A program made the position numbers and the translations under genes. Positions 1 to 6,853 of a stretch of DNA of 11,696 bases are shown one piece after another. Source of the stretch: an uncultured Ruminococcus sp. (GTDB lineage: Bacteria; Bacillota; Clostridia; Oscillospirales; Ruminococcaceae); NCBI GenBank assembly GCA_945876155.1, contig CAMCMW010000019.1:1-11696 (forward strand), read 5' to 3'. The notes beneath the pieces were generated by a model, which had not been told where the DNA came from, did no database searches, and worked only from the letters and a program-made list of their open reading frames with translations. The stretch's first letter is position 1; the number at the start of each line of letters is the position of its first letter.

Positions 1-725
1 TGTCTGCCTTCTTCTCTTGACACTTCTATATCAGTTATTCTGTCATGCAGAGCAAGTTCTCTCCTTCTTGCCAGTTCCTTCATTTTTTCGTCTGCACTCA
101 TTTCTCTGAGTATCAGTACAGCTTCCTGTATTTCCTTTACATTTGTCTGTTCCAGCATTTCAAGCTCACCCTCCGTTTCTGCATTTATCAGCTGCATCCA
201 CAGTTTCATCTTATTTCCTTTATCAGGCTTTTTGTTTATCTTTTTCAGCTCAAAGAAATGTATTGACATCTTATCTGATAAAAGTGTATGCCTGTTCTTT
301 TCCATAACCTGAAAATGTGAATGAAAATCTTCTGTGTCCTCAAACATATTAAAGTTTATTATATTTATGCATATTGTCTGGGGCAGTTCATTATATTTTC
401 TTCCGCTTTTAAGACTGCCTGAATAAAGCTTTGCCCAGTAAAATAATGTACGGTTTTCAAATGCTTTTTCATTGCATACCTGCATTTCAATATTTATCTG
501 CTTATCTCCGACATTCATCAGAATATCCAGTCTGCTGAACTTGTCATCAATATCTTCCGGTAAAAGCTCAACATTATCCATTACAATATTTGTTATTGAA
601 TCTTCCGGCAGTTCAAGTACACTTTCAAGAAACTTTTTCAAGGTATTCTCATTATTCTTATTTGCAAACATTTTCTTGAATATTACATCAAGTTTAAGTT
701 TTACTATGTTTTTATCTGATGACAT
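1..725 (-). CDS. Rpn/PD-(D/E)XK family nuclease (transposase-like), partial at the left edge
   Basis: An open frame runs leftward from ATG at 725 and leaves the window at base 1 after 241 codons, so the C-terminus is missing. The start is supported by AAGAGGAAC a few bases upstream. The protein opens with a lysine-rich segment ending in DVIFKKMFA. It then has the nuclease-type signature RLDILMN (D67) followed by INIEMQV (E80, Q82), and further on the family block FYWAKLYSGSLKSGRKYNELP. This pattern is typical of the Rpn (recombination-promoting nuclease) / 'PD-(D/E)XK nuclease family transposase' group, whose E. coli members cut DNA and stimulate RecA-independent recombination. That role here is inferred from the family. 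The visible end (SADEKMKELARRRELALHDR) looks like the helical, charged tail usual for these proteins. It is the first gene outside the 149-bp repeat. Confidence 0.85.
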   Translation of the reverse strand, partial: MSSDKNIVKLKLDVIFKKMFANKNNENTLKKFLESVLELPEDSITNIVMDNVELLPEDIDDKFSRLDILMNVGDKQINIEMQVCNEKAFENRTLFYWAKLYSGSLKSGRKYNELPQTICINIINFNMFEDTEDFHSHFQVMEKNRHTLLSDKMSIHFFELKKINKKPDKGNKMKLWMQLINAETEGELEMLEQTNVKEIQEAVLILREMSADEKMKELARRRELALHDRITDIEVSREEGR

Positions 726-759
726 TTTGTTGTTCCTCTTTCTGTCTTTTTACATTTTC

Positions 760-788
760 ATTATAGCATAGTAATGTTCAAATTGCAA
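760..788 (-). promoter_or_regulatory. Promoter of the Rpn-type nuclease gene
   Basis: On the minus strand TTGCAA (783-788) and TATAAT (760-765) are separated by 17 bp, about 35 bp upstream of the start codon at 725. This is a good sigma-A type match. The -35 hexamer is self-complementary. Confidence 0.6.
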
Positions 789-869
789 CTAAAAATGTTA
801 TATTTACCAAATTATTACTATCGCCAACTTATTTGAAATAAAATCCACCAGGATATTTTTATTAGAATT

Positions 870-1018
870 GGTCACCACTACCATATTTATCATATTTTCA
901 AAAGGGCTGTTATTATCCGTATCAGCATTTTATCCCCAAAGAAAAAATCACCCTTATGGCTATATGTTATCGAAACCGCAATAGAATCGATTTAAAGCCA
1001 TAAGGGTTTCTTAATTTC
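870..1018. repeat. 149-bp direct repeat, left copy, with nested hairpin
   Basis: This segment aligns without gaps to 11548-11696, with 14 mismatches in 149 bases. It contains a perfect 12-bp inverted repeat, ACCCTTATGGCT (950-961) against AGCCATAAGGGT (996-1007). Inside the loop is a second pair, ATCGA (969-973) and TCGAT (987-991). Both pairs of arms are identical in the two copies, while the central loop and the left half carry the differences. Read on the minus strand, the hairpin is followed by a run of six T (942-947), so it could act as an intrinsic terminator. On the plus strand it is followed by TTTCTTAATTT. No coding sequence is evident. The similarity stops abruptly at 870 on the left. 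I do not recognise the element; a REP/MITE-like intergenic repeat or a mobile terminator are the options. Confidence 0.85.
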
Positions 1019-1453
1019 CAAATGCTTTTTATTCTCACTTATATATTCATTACTATTATATTTATAATATTTTTAAAATAATATAATAATAATATTATTA
1101 TACAGATATACTTTCAAAAAAATCAATAAAATAAGAATAGATTAATTAACATTATTGCCCCGTAAGTGGCTGACAGCAGACGAGAGTCGGCGAGTACTGC
1201 TGGCATTGCTCGATGCAATCGCCTGCATGGAGTGCCACTGCCCGTGCAGGGCAAATAAAACAAAACGATTTTATAATATTATCTTGCTATCTTTTATCAA
1301 TTCCTTTGTAATAACAAGATTCCATCCCTTCATACGACTGTGCCAACTTTTATGTTTGTAAAAGTGAAATATGGGCAATTTCAAAGCAACCTTATACCGA
1401 TAAAGTAAATAAACATATCAAATTGTCATCCATGCAAATTTTCATAAAGGGAC
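1019..1453. other. Rest of the gene-free stretch between the repeat and the ROK promoter
   Basis: Apart from the GC-rich island at 1155-1254, this stretch is very AT-rich. Around 1040-1150 it is a simple A/T sequence with many TAATA runs. Between 1255 and 1453 I see no open frame with a ribosome site, no RNA gene and no strong terminator. A loose pair ATCTTG/CAAGAT near 1283-1321 encloses about 30 bases and is not convincing. Confidence 0.6.
1155..1254. repeat. GC-rich foldable intergenic island sharing a 23-bp core with 6825-6847
   Basis: About 100 GC-rich bases sit abruptly inside very AT-rich DNA. Several complementary arms are visible: TTGCCC (1155-1160) with GGGCAA (1249-1254), AGTGGC (1165-1170) with GCCACT (1234-1239), CAGCAG (1174-1179) with CTGCTG (1197-1202), and ATTGC (1205-1209) with GCAAT (1215-1219). 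Together these give a closed, branched fold. The 3' part can alternatively form the local hairpin TGCCC-GTGCA-GGGCA (1239-1253), which competes with the outer stem. Bases 1231-1253 recur exactly at 6825-6847. A 68-codon frame starting with TTG crosses the island, but it has no ribosome site and runs on into AT-rich DNA, so I do not call it a gene. It may be a structured RNA or a dispersed repeat. Confidence 0.55.
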
Positions 1454-1482
1454 TTGATTTTTCTTTGAAAATAATGTATACT
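1454..1482 (+). promoter_or_regulatory. Promoter of the ROK regulator gene
   Basis: TTGATT (1454-1459) and TATACT (1477-1482) are separated by 17 bp, 38 bp upstream of the ROK start codon. This is a sigma-A type match. Confidence 0.65.
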
Positions 1483-1496
1483 TTTATAAAAGCGTT
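1481..1496. promoter_or_regulatory. Candidate operator over the ROK gene -10 region
   Basis: CTTTTATAAAAG (1481-1492) is a perfect 12-bp palindrome that overlaps the end of the -10 hexamer. It merges with AAAGCGTT (1489-1496). The same two elements, TTTTATAAAA and AAAGCGTT, occur next to each other in the opposite order just downstream of the promoter at 2740-2768. That suggests one regulator acting at both sites, most simply the ROK protein repressing itself and the operon. AAAGCGTT also resembles the core of a CcpA cre box, so catabolite control is an alternative. Confidence 0.45.
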
Positions 1497-1519
1497 GAAA
1501 TAAGTGTAGGAGTGATTAT

Positions 1520-2620
1520 ATGCAAAAAAAGGAAAACAATTTCAATCAAAGAAAAATTGCAAAATTCATTCTGAAAAAAGGTGAAACCTCCAAACAGGAA
1601 ATTGCATCTGAATTGGGACTCAGTATGCCTACAGTTTTGCAGAACGTAAAAGAACTTGTTCAAAACGGACTGGTAATAGAAACTGGAAAATATGAGTCTA
1701 CTGGCGGAAGAAAGGCAGCAGTTTTGTCTATTGCAGAACAATTCAGAACAGCTGTGGGAATTGATATAACTGCCAATCATATCAGTTATGTCCTTATGGA
1801 TCTTTGTGGGAAAGTGATTGCGAAAAAACGAATGAAATCAGTATTTGCAAATAATTCTGCGTATTATGAAAGTGTTGCCGATAATCTGGAAAAGTTTTTG
1901 CGTGATACAGATACTGATAGAAAAAAAATTCTTGGTGTAGGATTTTCTTTGCCCGGAATCATAAATAAACACGATGATGTTCTTGTACGTTCTCATGTGT
2001 TGAAACAGAACCACATGAATCTGAAACCATTAAGTCAGAGGATTCCATTTCCTGTTTCATACGAAAATGATGCCAATAGCGCTCTGTTTGCGGAAACACA
2101 TCATATTGACACGGATATGATTTATCTTTCTCTTAGCAACAGTGTTGGTGGAGCGATTTATCTGAACGGAAAAATTTTTGAAGGCAATAATCGCCGAGGT
2201 GCCGAATTTGGACACATGATCGTGGAATTAAATGGGAAAACCTGTTATTGCGGAAAAAAAGGCTGTGCTGACGCATATTGTTCAGCCACAGTTCTTCTGA
2301 AATATGCGGATTCCTTAGAGGACTTTTTTGAACGTCTGCAAGACGGCGATACAGAAATTCAGACAGCGTGGGACAACTATCTGGATCGCCTTGCTGTTCT
2401 GATTACCAATCTGAGAATGGCATTTGACTGTGATATTATGCTCGGAGGTTATGTGGGAGGTTATCTGAAACAATATATGCCAGAACTGAGCCGAAAGGCA
2501 GTACAGTATAATATGTTTGAAAACGACACATTATATCTGAAAAATTGTACCTATGAACGGGAAGCATCTGCTATCGGTGCAGCAATGTATTTCTTTGATT
2601 CTTATCTGAATTCTTTGTGA
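1520..2620 (+). CDS. ROK family transcriptional regulator (NagC/XylR type)
   Basis: This 366-aa protein has the standard two-part layout of ROK regulators. Residues ~8-66 form a winged helix-turn-helix (KQEIASELGLSMPTVLQNVK, then the wing ending GGRKA). From about residue 78 there is a ROK sugar-kinase-like domain with the ENDAN motif (182-186) and the zinc-binding ROK signature H232, C242, C244 and C249. The phosphate loop reads VGIDITANHIS instead of the DxGGT of active kinases, which fits a sugar-sensing regulator rather than a glucokinase. The start has GGAG seven bases upstream. Its own promoter and terminator make it a single-gene unit. It lies just upstream of, and parallel to, the dehydrogenase-transporter-kinase operon, and shares an operator-like sequence with it, so it is probably the local repressor. 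The ligand is unknown. Confidence 0.92.
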   Translation: MQKKENNFNQRKIAKFILKKGETSKQEIASELGLSMPTVLQNVKELVQNGLVIETGKYESTGGRKAAVLSIAEQFRTAVGIDITANHISYVLMDLCGKVIAKKRMKSVFANNSAYYESVADNLEKFLRDTDTDRKKILGVGFSLPGIINKHDDVLVRSHVLKQNHMNLKPLSQRIPFPVSYENDANSALFAETHHIDTDMIYLSLSNSVGGAIYLNGKIFEGNNRRGAEFGHMIVELNGKTCYCGKKGCADAYCSATVLLKYADSLEDFFERLQDGDTEIQTAWDNYLDRLAVLITNLRMAFDCDIMLGGYVGGYLKQYMPELSRKAVQYNMFENDTLYLKNCTYEREASAIGAAMYFFDSYLNSL

Positions 2621-2639
2621 GACAATTTATAAACGTAAT

Positions 2640-2667
2640 GCCTCGGGTTATTGCTCGGGGCTTTTTT
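2640..2667 (+). terminator. Intrinsic terminator after the ROK gene
   Basis: GCCTCGGGT pairs with GCTCGGGGC around a TATT loop (nine pairs including G-U wobbles) and is followed by six T (2662-2667). It lies 19 bases after the ROK stop codon and separates that transcript from the operon. Confidence 0.88.
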
Positions 2668-2739
2668 GTGCACTTTGTGCAAAACAGAAACTTTGTATTT
2701 GTAAGAAAAAGAGAAACTGTGTTTTTTCGACAAAAGCTA

Positions 2740-2768
2740 TTGACAAATACAAAGATGTAGTGTATACT
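2740..2768 (+). promoter_or_regulatory. Promoter of the dehydrogenase-transporter-kinase operon
   Basis: A consensus -35 TTGACA (2740-2745), a 17-bp spacer and TATACT (2763-2768) lie about 86 bp upstream of the dehydrogenase start. This is the strongest promoter match in the metabolic half of the window. Confidence 0.75.
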
Positions 2769-2779
2769 GTAGTCAGTTA

Positions 2780-2807
2780 CATAAAGCGTTTTATAAAAGT
2801 GATTATG
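2780..2807. promoter_or_regulatory. Candidate operator just downstream of the operon promoter
   Basis: A 28-bp dyad reads CATAA-N4-TTTTATAAAA-N4-TTATG, with every base of the three blocks symmetric. It contains AAAGCGTT (2783-2790) and the core TTTTATAAAA (2789-2798). Both elements also occur at 1481-1496 over the ROK promoter. The position, starting 12 bp after the -10 element, suits repression. The likely binder is the ROK protein. A cre-like reading of the AAAGCGTT part is possible. Confidence 0.5.
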
Positions 2808-2854
2808 AAACGAAAAATGAGCGAAAAATCTGATATGAAAAAGGAGCGATTGTT

Positions 2855-3880
2855 ATGTTACAGCAGGTTATGACAAATTCAAAGGAAATCACATTCAACG
2901 AGGTGCCGGTACCGGAAATCACAGCAGATCAGGTTCTGGTGAAGATTATGAAAATCGGTGTATGCGGTTCGGACATCCATGTGTATCACGGAAAGCATCC
3001 GTTTACCTCTTATCCGGTTACACAGGGACATGAGGTGTCCGGCGAAATTGTAAAGCTCGGAGAAAAAGTAACAGGATTTACAGTAGGACAAAAGGTAACG
3101 ATTCAGCCGCAGGTGGTATGCGGAAAGTGCTATCCCTGCCGTCACGGCAAGTACAATCTCTGTGAAGAACTCAAGGTTATGGGATTCCAGACAACAGGTA
3201 CAGCTTCCGAATTCTTTGCTGTCGATGCTGCAAAGGTAACAGCACTTCCGGAAGATATGTCCTATGACGAGGGTGCAATGATCGAACCGTTGGCAGTTGC
3301 TGTTCATGCAGTAAAACGTGCAGGCGATGTCAAGGGTATGAAAATTGCAGTTCTGGGCGCAGGTCCAATTGGAATTCTGGTAGCACAGACAGCAAAAGGT
3401 CTGGGCGCTGAAAGCGTAATGATAACTGATGTCAGTGACCTTCGTCTGGAAAAGGCAAAAGAATGCGGTGTTGATTTCTGCATCAATACGAAAGAAAAGG
3501 ATTTCGGTGAGGCAATGCTGGAGAATTTCGGACCGGATAAAGCAGATGTGATCTACGACTGTGCAGGAAACAATATCACCATGGGTCAGGCTATAAAGTA
3601 TGCGAGAAAAGGCAGTACAATTATTCTTGTAGCTGTATTTGCCGGTATGGCTGAGATTGATCTTGCAGTACTGAACGACCATGAACTTGACCTGAACACA
3701 TCTATGATGTACAGAAATGAAGACTATATTGATGCAATAAGTCTTGTTAATGAAGGAAAGGTTGTACTCAAGCCGCTGATTTCCAAGCACTTTGCTTTTA
3801 AGGATTACAAGGCAGCATATGAGTACATAGACTCAAACAGAGAAACAACCATGAAGGTTATTATTGACGTTCAGGAATAA
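2855..3880 (+). CDS. Zinc-dependent medium-chain dehydrogenase, sorbitol/polyol dehydrogenase-like
   Basis: The 341-aa protein is a complete medium-chain dehydrogenase. Catalytic zinc ligands are visible at C37 (GVCGSD), H59/E60 (GHE) and E144 (MIEPLAV). A structural zinc site is formed by C89, C92, C95 and C103. The Rossmann nucleotide loop is GAGPIG (168-173). An aspartate at the end of the second strand (D192, VMITDVSD) favours NAD+ over NADP+. Such enzymes oxidise secondary alcohols of polyols or sugar acids to ketoses. With a GPH symporter and a fructokinase-like kinase downstream, a sorbitol-, mannitol- or iditol-type substrate giving a ketose is the best guess, but the sequence does not fix it. 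AAGGAG lies eight bases before the ATG. It is the first gene of the operon, and the next start follows 22 bases after its stop. Confidence 0.9.
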   Translation: MLQQVMTNSKEITFNEVPVPEITADQVLVKIMKIGVCGSDIHVYHGKHPFTSYPVTQGHEVSGEIVKLGEKVTGFTVGQKVTIQPQVVCGKCYPCRHGKYNLCEELKVMGFQTTGTASEFFAVDAAKVTALPEDMSYDEGAMIEPLAVAVHAVKRAGDVKGMKIAVLGAGPIGILVAQTAKGLGAESVMITDVSDLRLEKAKECGVDFCINTKEKDFGEAMLENFGPDKADVIYDCAGNNITMGQAIKYARKGSTIILVAVFAGMAEIDLAVLNDHELDLNTSMMYRNEDYIDAISLVNEGKVVLKPLISKHFAFKDYKAAYEYIDSNRETTMKVIIDVQE

Positions 3881-3902
3881 CATGAAAAGTGAGGGGCAGG
3901 AA

Positions 3903-5273
3903 ATGAAAGATAACGATACAAATATCAAAATACCGTTTATCAGTAAATTTGCTTATGGTATGGGTGATGTAGGCTGTAATTTCAGCTGGATGTTCGTTGG
4001 TAATTTTCTTATGATTTTTTATACCGATGTATTCGGTATCAGTATGAGTGCTGTTGCTACATTGATGCTGTTCTCCCGATTCTGGGACGCCATAAATGAT
4101 CCAATTGTAGGCAGTCTGACTGACCGAACAAATACTCGCTGGGGACGTTATCGTCCCTGGCTGCTCGTCGCAGCACCGCTGACCGCAATTGTGCTGATGA
4201 TTTCATTTTGGGCACATCCGGACTGGAGCAGCACTGCCAAAATAGTATATATGACCATAACCTACTGTATTCTGGTACTGGGTTATACCTGTGTCAATAT
4301 TCCATATGGAACTCTCTGTGGTGCTATGACACAGAACATTGAAGAACGTGCAAAAATCAATACCTTCCGTTCCGTCAGTGCCATGATTGCCATAGGTATT
4401 ATCAATATTATCACACTGCCCCTGATTTCCAGACTGGGCGGCGGCAGTGATAAGCGTGGTTATCTGCTGGTAGCTGTACTTTATGGTGCAATTTTTGCTG
4501 CCTGTCATATTTTCTGCTTTGCTAAGACAAAGGAAGCAGTAACCATTCCGGAAAAGAAGAAAATCCCCATAAAGCTGCAAATTCAGACTGTGCTTCAGAA
4601 TAAGCCCTATCTGCTGGCATTACTGGGACAGTTCTTGTTTGGTGTAACACTCTATGGAAGAAATGCAGATGCATTGTACTATTTTAAGTATGTGGAGGGA
4701 ACTGAATCCCTGTTTACTACTTATTCCATGGCAATTATTATTCCATCAATTATCGGTGCCGGACTGTTTCCTGTTATTTTCAGATGGACAGGAAATAAAG
4801 GCAGAGCTGCCTCTATATTAGCACTTGGAACAGGTGTGTGTATGCTGTCACTGTATCTGTTCAGCCCCGTAAAGACACCAGTTCCGTTCTATATCTGTTC
4901 TGGTCTGACACAGTTTTTCTTTGCAGGTTTTAACACAGCTATTTATGCCATTATTCCCGACTGTGTAGAATATGGAGAATGGAAAACCGGTATCCGCAAT
5001 GACGGTTTCCAGTATGCATTTATCTCTCTTGGAAATAAAATTGGAATGGCAGTCGGTACATCTGTTCTTGCGGCAGTGCTGAGTGCAGCTGGTTTTGAGG
5101 CAAATATGCAGCAGAATGAAAATGTGCTTTCGATTATGAAACACAGCTTTTCTACCATTCCGGGAATTCTTTGGATAGTCACAGCAATTGCACTGTTTTT
5201 CTACAGACTGAACAAGAAATCCTATAACAAAATTGTAGCTGAAATCAAGGAAAGGAGTAATACAAATGTTTGA
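3903..5273 (+). CDS. GPH family sugar:cation symporter (MelB-like, MFS)
   Basis: This is a membrane transporter of about 456 aa with a series of hydrophobic segments consistent with 12 helices. It shows the GPH/MelB signatures: YGMGDVGCNFSW near the start, FWDAINDPIVG (D62 and D66 correspond to the cation-site aspartates of MelB helix II), and the loop LTDRTNTRWGRYRPW. A second-half PDCVEYGEWKTG motif is also typical of the family. It should import a sugar, glycoside or sugar alcohol with Na+ or H+. I chose ATG 3903 because GAGGGG lies six bases upstream. ATG 3882 is an alternative, adding seven residues. The reading frame stays open to 3864, overlapping the dehydrogenase. Its last eight bases overlap the kinase gene, so the two are translationally coupled. 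Confidence 0.9.
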   Translation: MKDNDTNIKIPFISKFAYGMGDVGCNFSWMFVGNFLMIFYTDVFGISMSAVATLMLFSRFWDAINDPIVGSLTDRTNTRWGRYRPWLLVAAPLTAIVLMISFWAHPDWSSTAKIVYMTITYCILVLGYTCVNIPYGTLCGAMTQNIEERAKINTFRSVSAMIAIGIINIITLPLISRLGGGSDKRGYLLVAVLYGAIFAACHIFCFAKTKEAVTIPEKKKIPIKLQIQTVLQNKPYLLALLGQFLFGVTLYGRNADALYYFKYVEGTESLFTTYSMAIIIPSIIGAGLFPVIFRWTGNKGRAASILALGTGVCMLSLYLFSPVKTPVPFYICSGLTQFFFAGFNTAIYAIIPDCVEYGEWKTGIRNDGFQYAFISLGNKIGMAVGTSVLAAVLSAAGFEANMQQNENVLSIMKHSFSTIPGILWIVTAIALFFYRLNKKSYNKIVAEIKERSNTNV

Positions 5274-6231
5274 TGTAACAGCTTTAGGAGAAATGCTGAT
5301 TGATTTTACCATGCAGGGCAGGAATGAGCAGGGACAAAGAATATTTGCTCAGAATGCAGGCGGTGCACCGGCAAATGTCATGGCGGCTATGGCGAAGCTT
5401 GGCGCAAGAACTGCCTTTATCGGAAAAGCCGGAAATGATATGCACGGCAGATTTCTCAAAGAAACGCTTGATAACTGTGGCATTGATAGTACAGGTTTTA
5501 TATTAAGTGATGATTATTTTACCACTCTGGCGTTTGTAGATGTCAAGGAAAATGGAGAACGTGAATTTTCTTTTGCAAGAAATCACGGTGCAGATAAAAT
5601 GTTATCTATAAGTGATATACCTTTTGATATGATTTCAAACAGCCATATTTTGCACATTGGTTCAATTTCACTTACAGCTGAACCGTGCAGGAGTGCTACT
5701 ATGTGTGCAGTAAGAGAAGCAAAACGTGCGAACTGTGTAATCTCTTACGATCCGAATTACAGAGATTCTCTATGGAGCGGAAAACAGGAAGCTGTCAGTC
5801 AGATGCGCAGTATGCTGAAATATGCTGATCTGGTTAAGATTTCTGAAGAAGAAACAGAATTGATGACAGACGAATCCGACTATGAAAAAGCAGCAGAAGC
5901 CTTGTTGCGTCAGGGAGTGAAAGTTGCTGTAATCACATTAGGCAAACTGGGCGCTTATGTACGGACATCTGACGGCGGTCAGATCGTCAAGGGTTTCAGA
6001 AATAAAGCATTAGATGCAACCGGAGCCGGCGACGCATTCTGGGGTGGATTTCTCTACCAGTTCTGTCGCTGCGGAAGACTTCCGGAAGAGGTATCTGTTT
6101 CTGAAACGGCATCATTTGCAGATTTCGGAAACGCTGTTGCAAGTGTCTGCGTTGAAAGCTATGGAGCGATTCCGGCAATGCCAACCATGGAACAGGTTAT
6201 AGAAAAAATGCAGGAAGAAAGGCAGGAATAA
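5266..6231 (+). CDS. PfkB family carbohydrate kinase, fructokinase-like
   Basis: This 321-aa ribokinase/PfkB-fold kinase has the N-terminal signature GGAPANV (32-38), in the form typical of fructokinases, and the C-terminal signature DATGAGDAF (250-258). D256 there is the catalytic base and the GAG is the anion hole. The stretch REFSFARNHGADKML matches the substrate-lid region common in ScrK-type fructokinases. It should transfer phosphate from ATP to the sugar, probably the ketose made by the dehydrogenase, and so deliver fructose-6-phosphate or a related ester to glycolysis. 2-Keto-3-deoxygluconate kinase and other PfkB activities cannot be excluded. AAAGGAG lies eight bases before the ATG, inside the transporter gene. 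The start overlaps the transporter stop by eight bases, and the VOC remnant starts three bases after its stop. Confidence 0.9.
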   Translation: MFDVTALGEMLIDFTMQGRNEQGQRIFAQNAGGAPANVMAAMAKLGARTAFIGKAGNDMHGRFLKETLDNCGIDSTGFILSDDYFTTLAFVDVKENGEREFSFARNHGADKMLSISDIPFDMISNSHILHIGSISLTAEPCRSATMCAVREAKRANCVISYDPNYRDSLWSGKQEAVSQMRSMLKYADLVKISEEETELMTDESDYEKAAEALLRQGVKVAVITLGKLGAYVRTSDGGQIVKGFRNKALDATGAGDAFWGGFLYQFCRCGRLPEEVSVSETASFADFGNAVASVCVESYGAIPAMPTMEQVIEKMQEERQE

Positions 6232-6234
6232 AAC

Positions 6235-6627
6235 ATGGAGATGAAAGATATTGCAACAGGACTACAGCATATTGGTATACCAACAAATGATATTGCCGTG
6301 ACTATTGCATTCTACGAAAAACTGGGATTTACCATTGCACTGCGTACAGAAAACAAGGAAGCAAAGGAACAGGTTGCTTTTTTGCAGCTTGGCAATCTGA
6401 TGATTTAGACCTATGAAAACCATCAGGCTGCAATGTGTTCAGGTGCAGTAGATCACATTGCAATTGATGTGAAAGATATTGAATCAGCGCTTTCCTTTGT
6501 AAACGAGCGAAATCTGAATAATCTTAATGATTGTATTCATTTTCTTCCATTCTGGGAAAACGGCGTAAGATTTTTCAAAATCGAAGGTCCGAATAAGGAA
6601 ATAATCGAATTCAGTCAGATTGTTTAA
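6235..6627 (+). pseudogene. VOC (glyoxalase-fold) gene with one in-frame amber codon
   Basis: From ATG 6235, preceded by AGGCAGGA, the frame encodes a two-repeat VOC protein of 130 codons plus stop, interrupted only by TAG at 6406-6408. The first half (GLQHIGIPTND, then FYEKLGFTIAL) and the second half (VDHIAIDVKDIESAL, then KIEGPNKEIIEFSQIV) are in the same frame with no other damage. In the family the metal ligands are H (HIGI), E (strand before YEN), H (DHIAI) and E (IIEFSQ). The TAG falls where that first glutamate is expected (LMI-stop-TYEN), so a GAG-to-TAG change is the simplest history. The downstream ATG 6433 could only yield the C-terminal half. It is the last gene of the operon. 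A lyase, epimerase or isomerase role is possible for the family, and no substrate is evident. A sequencing error or stop readthrough remains possible. Confidence 0.85.
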
Positions 6628-6716
6628 AATATCGATGCACCCTATTAAGGCACGGATAAGAGTCAATCCCAAATTCTGTGTAAACAAGAAATAGTGCAAT
6701 AGAAAAATTTATTATG

Positions 6717-6742
6717 AGACCGGATGCGGAAGCAGTCGGTCT
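6717..6742. other. Stable hairpin between two converging genes
   Basis: AGACCGGATGC pairs with GCAGTCGGTCT around a GGAA loop, with one A-G mismatch and one G-T pair. It sits between the VOC remnant (plus) and the AAA gene (minus). There is no long T-run on either side, although the plus-strand left flank AAAAATTTATT gives a T-rich tail on the minus strand. A weak terminator is possible for either transcript. Confidence 0.4.
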
Positions 6743-6824
6743 TATCTGCATATTATCACATTATTTGATTGTCAAGATAAAATGGAGTCTTACATTAGTG
6801 AGGAGCAGGGACATTGCCGCACGC

Positions 6825-6847
6825 AGTGCCACTGCCCGTGCAGGGCA
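6825..6847. repeat. 23-bp core of the GC-rich repeat, second copy
   Basis: These 23 bases are identical to 1231-1253 and include the hairpin TGCCC-GTGCA-GGGCA. Weaker similarity continues to the left (CATTGC, then a C/G-rich link), as though the middle of the larger island had been deleted. The copy ends six bases from the stop codon of the AAA/nuclease gene and would be the first part of that gene's 3' untranslated RNA. Confidence 0.75.
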
Positions 6848-6853
6848 TATTAT

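Noticed and set aside
1155..1361. 68-codon frame across the GC-rich island, starting with TTG
   Set aside because: It has no ribosome site and needs a rare start codon. Its composition changes sharply from GC-rich to AT-rich at codon 34, and the island is better explained as a repeat or folded RNA.
2805..2873. Leader frame of 22 codons (MKRKMSEKSDMKKERLLCYS...) overlapping the dehydrogenase start
   Set aside because: Its ribosome site is poor and its composition simply reflects the A-rich leader and the dehydrogenase ribosome site. No attenuator hairpin follows.
2879..3790. Long open frame (303 codons) antisense to the dehydrogenase
   Set aside because: It lies fully opposite a well-supported gene, is rich in Cys, His and Tyr, resembles no family and has no ribosome site. 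It is a codon-bias shadow.
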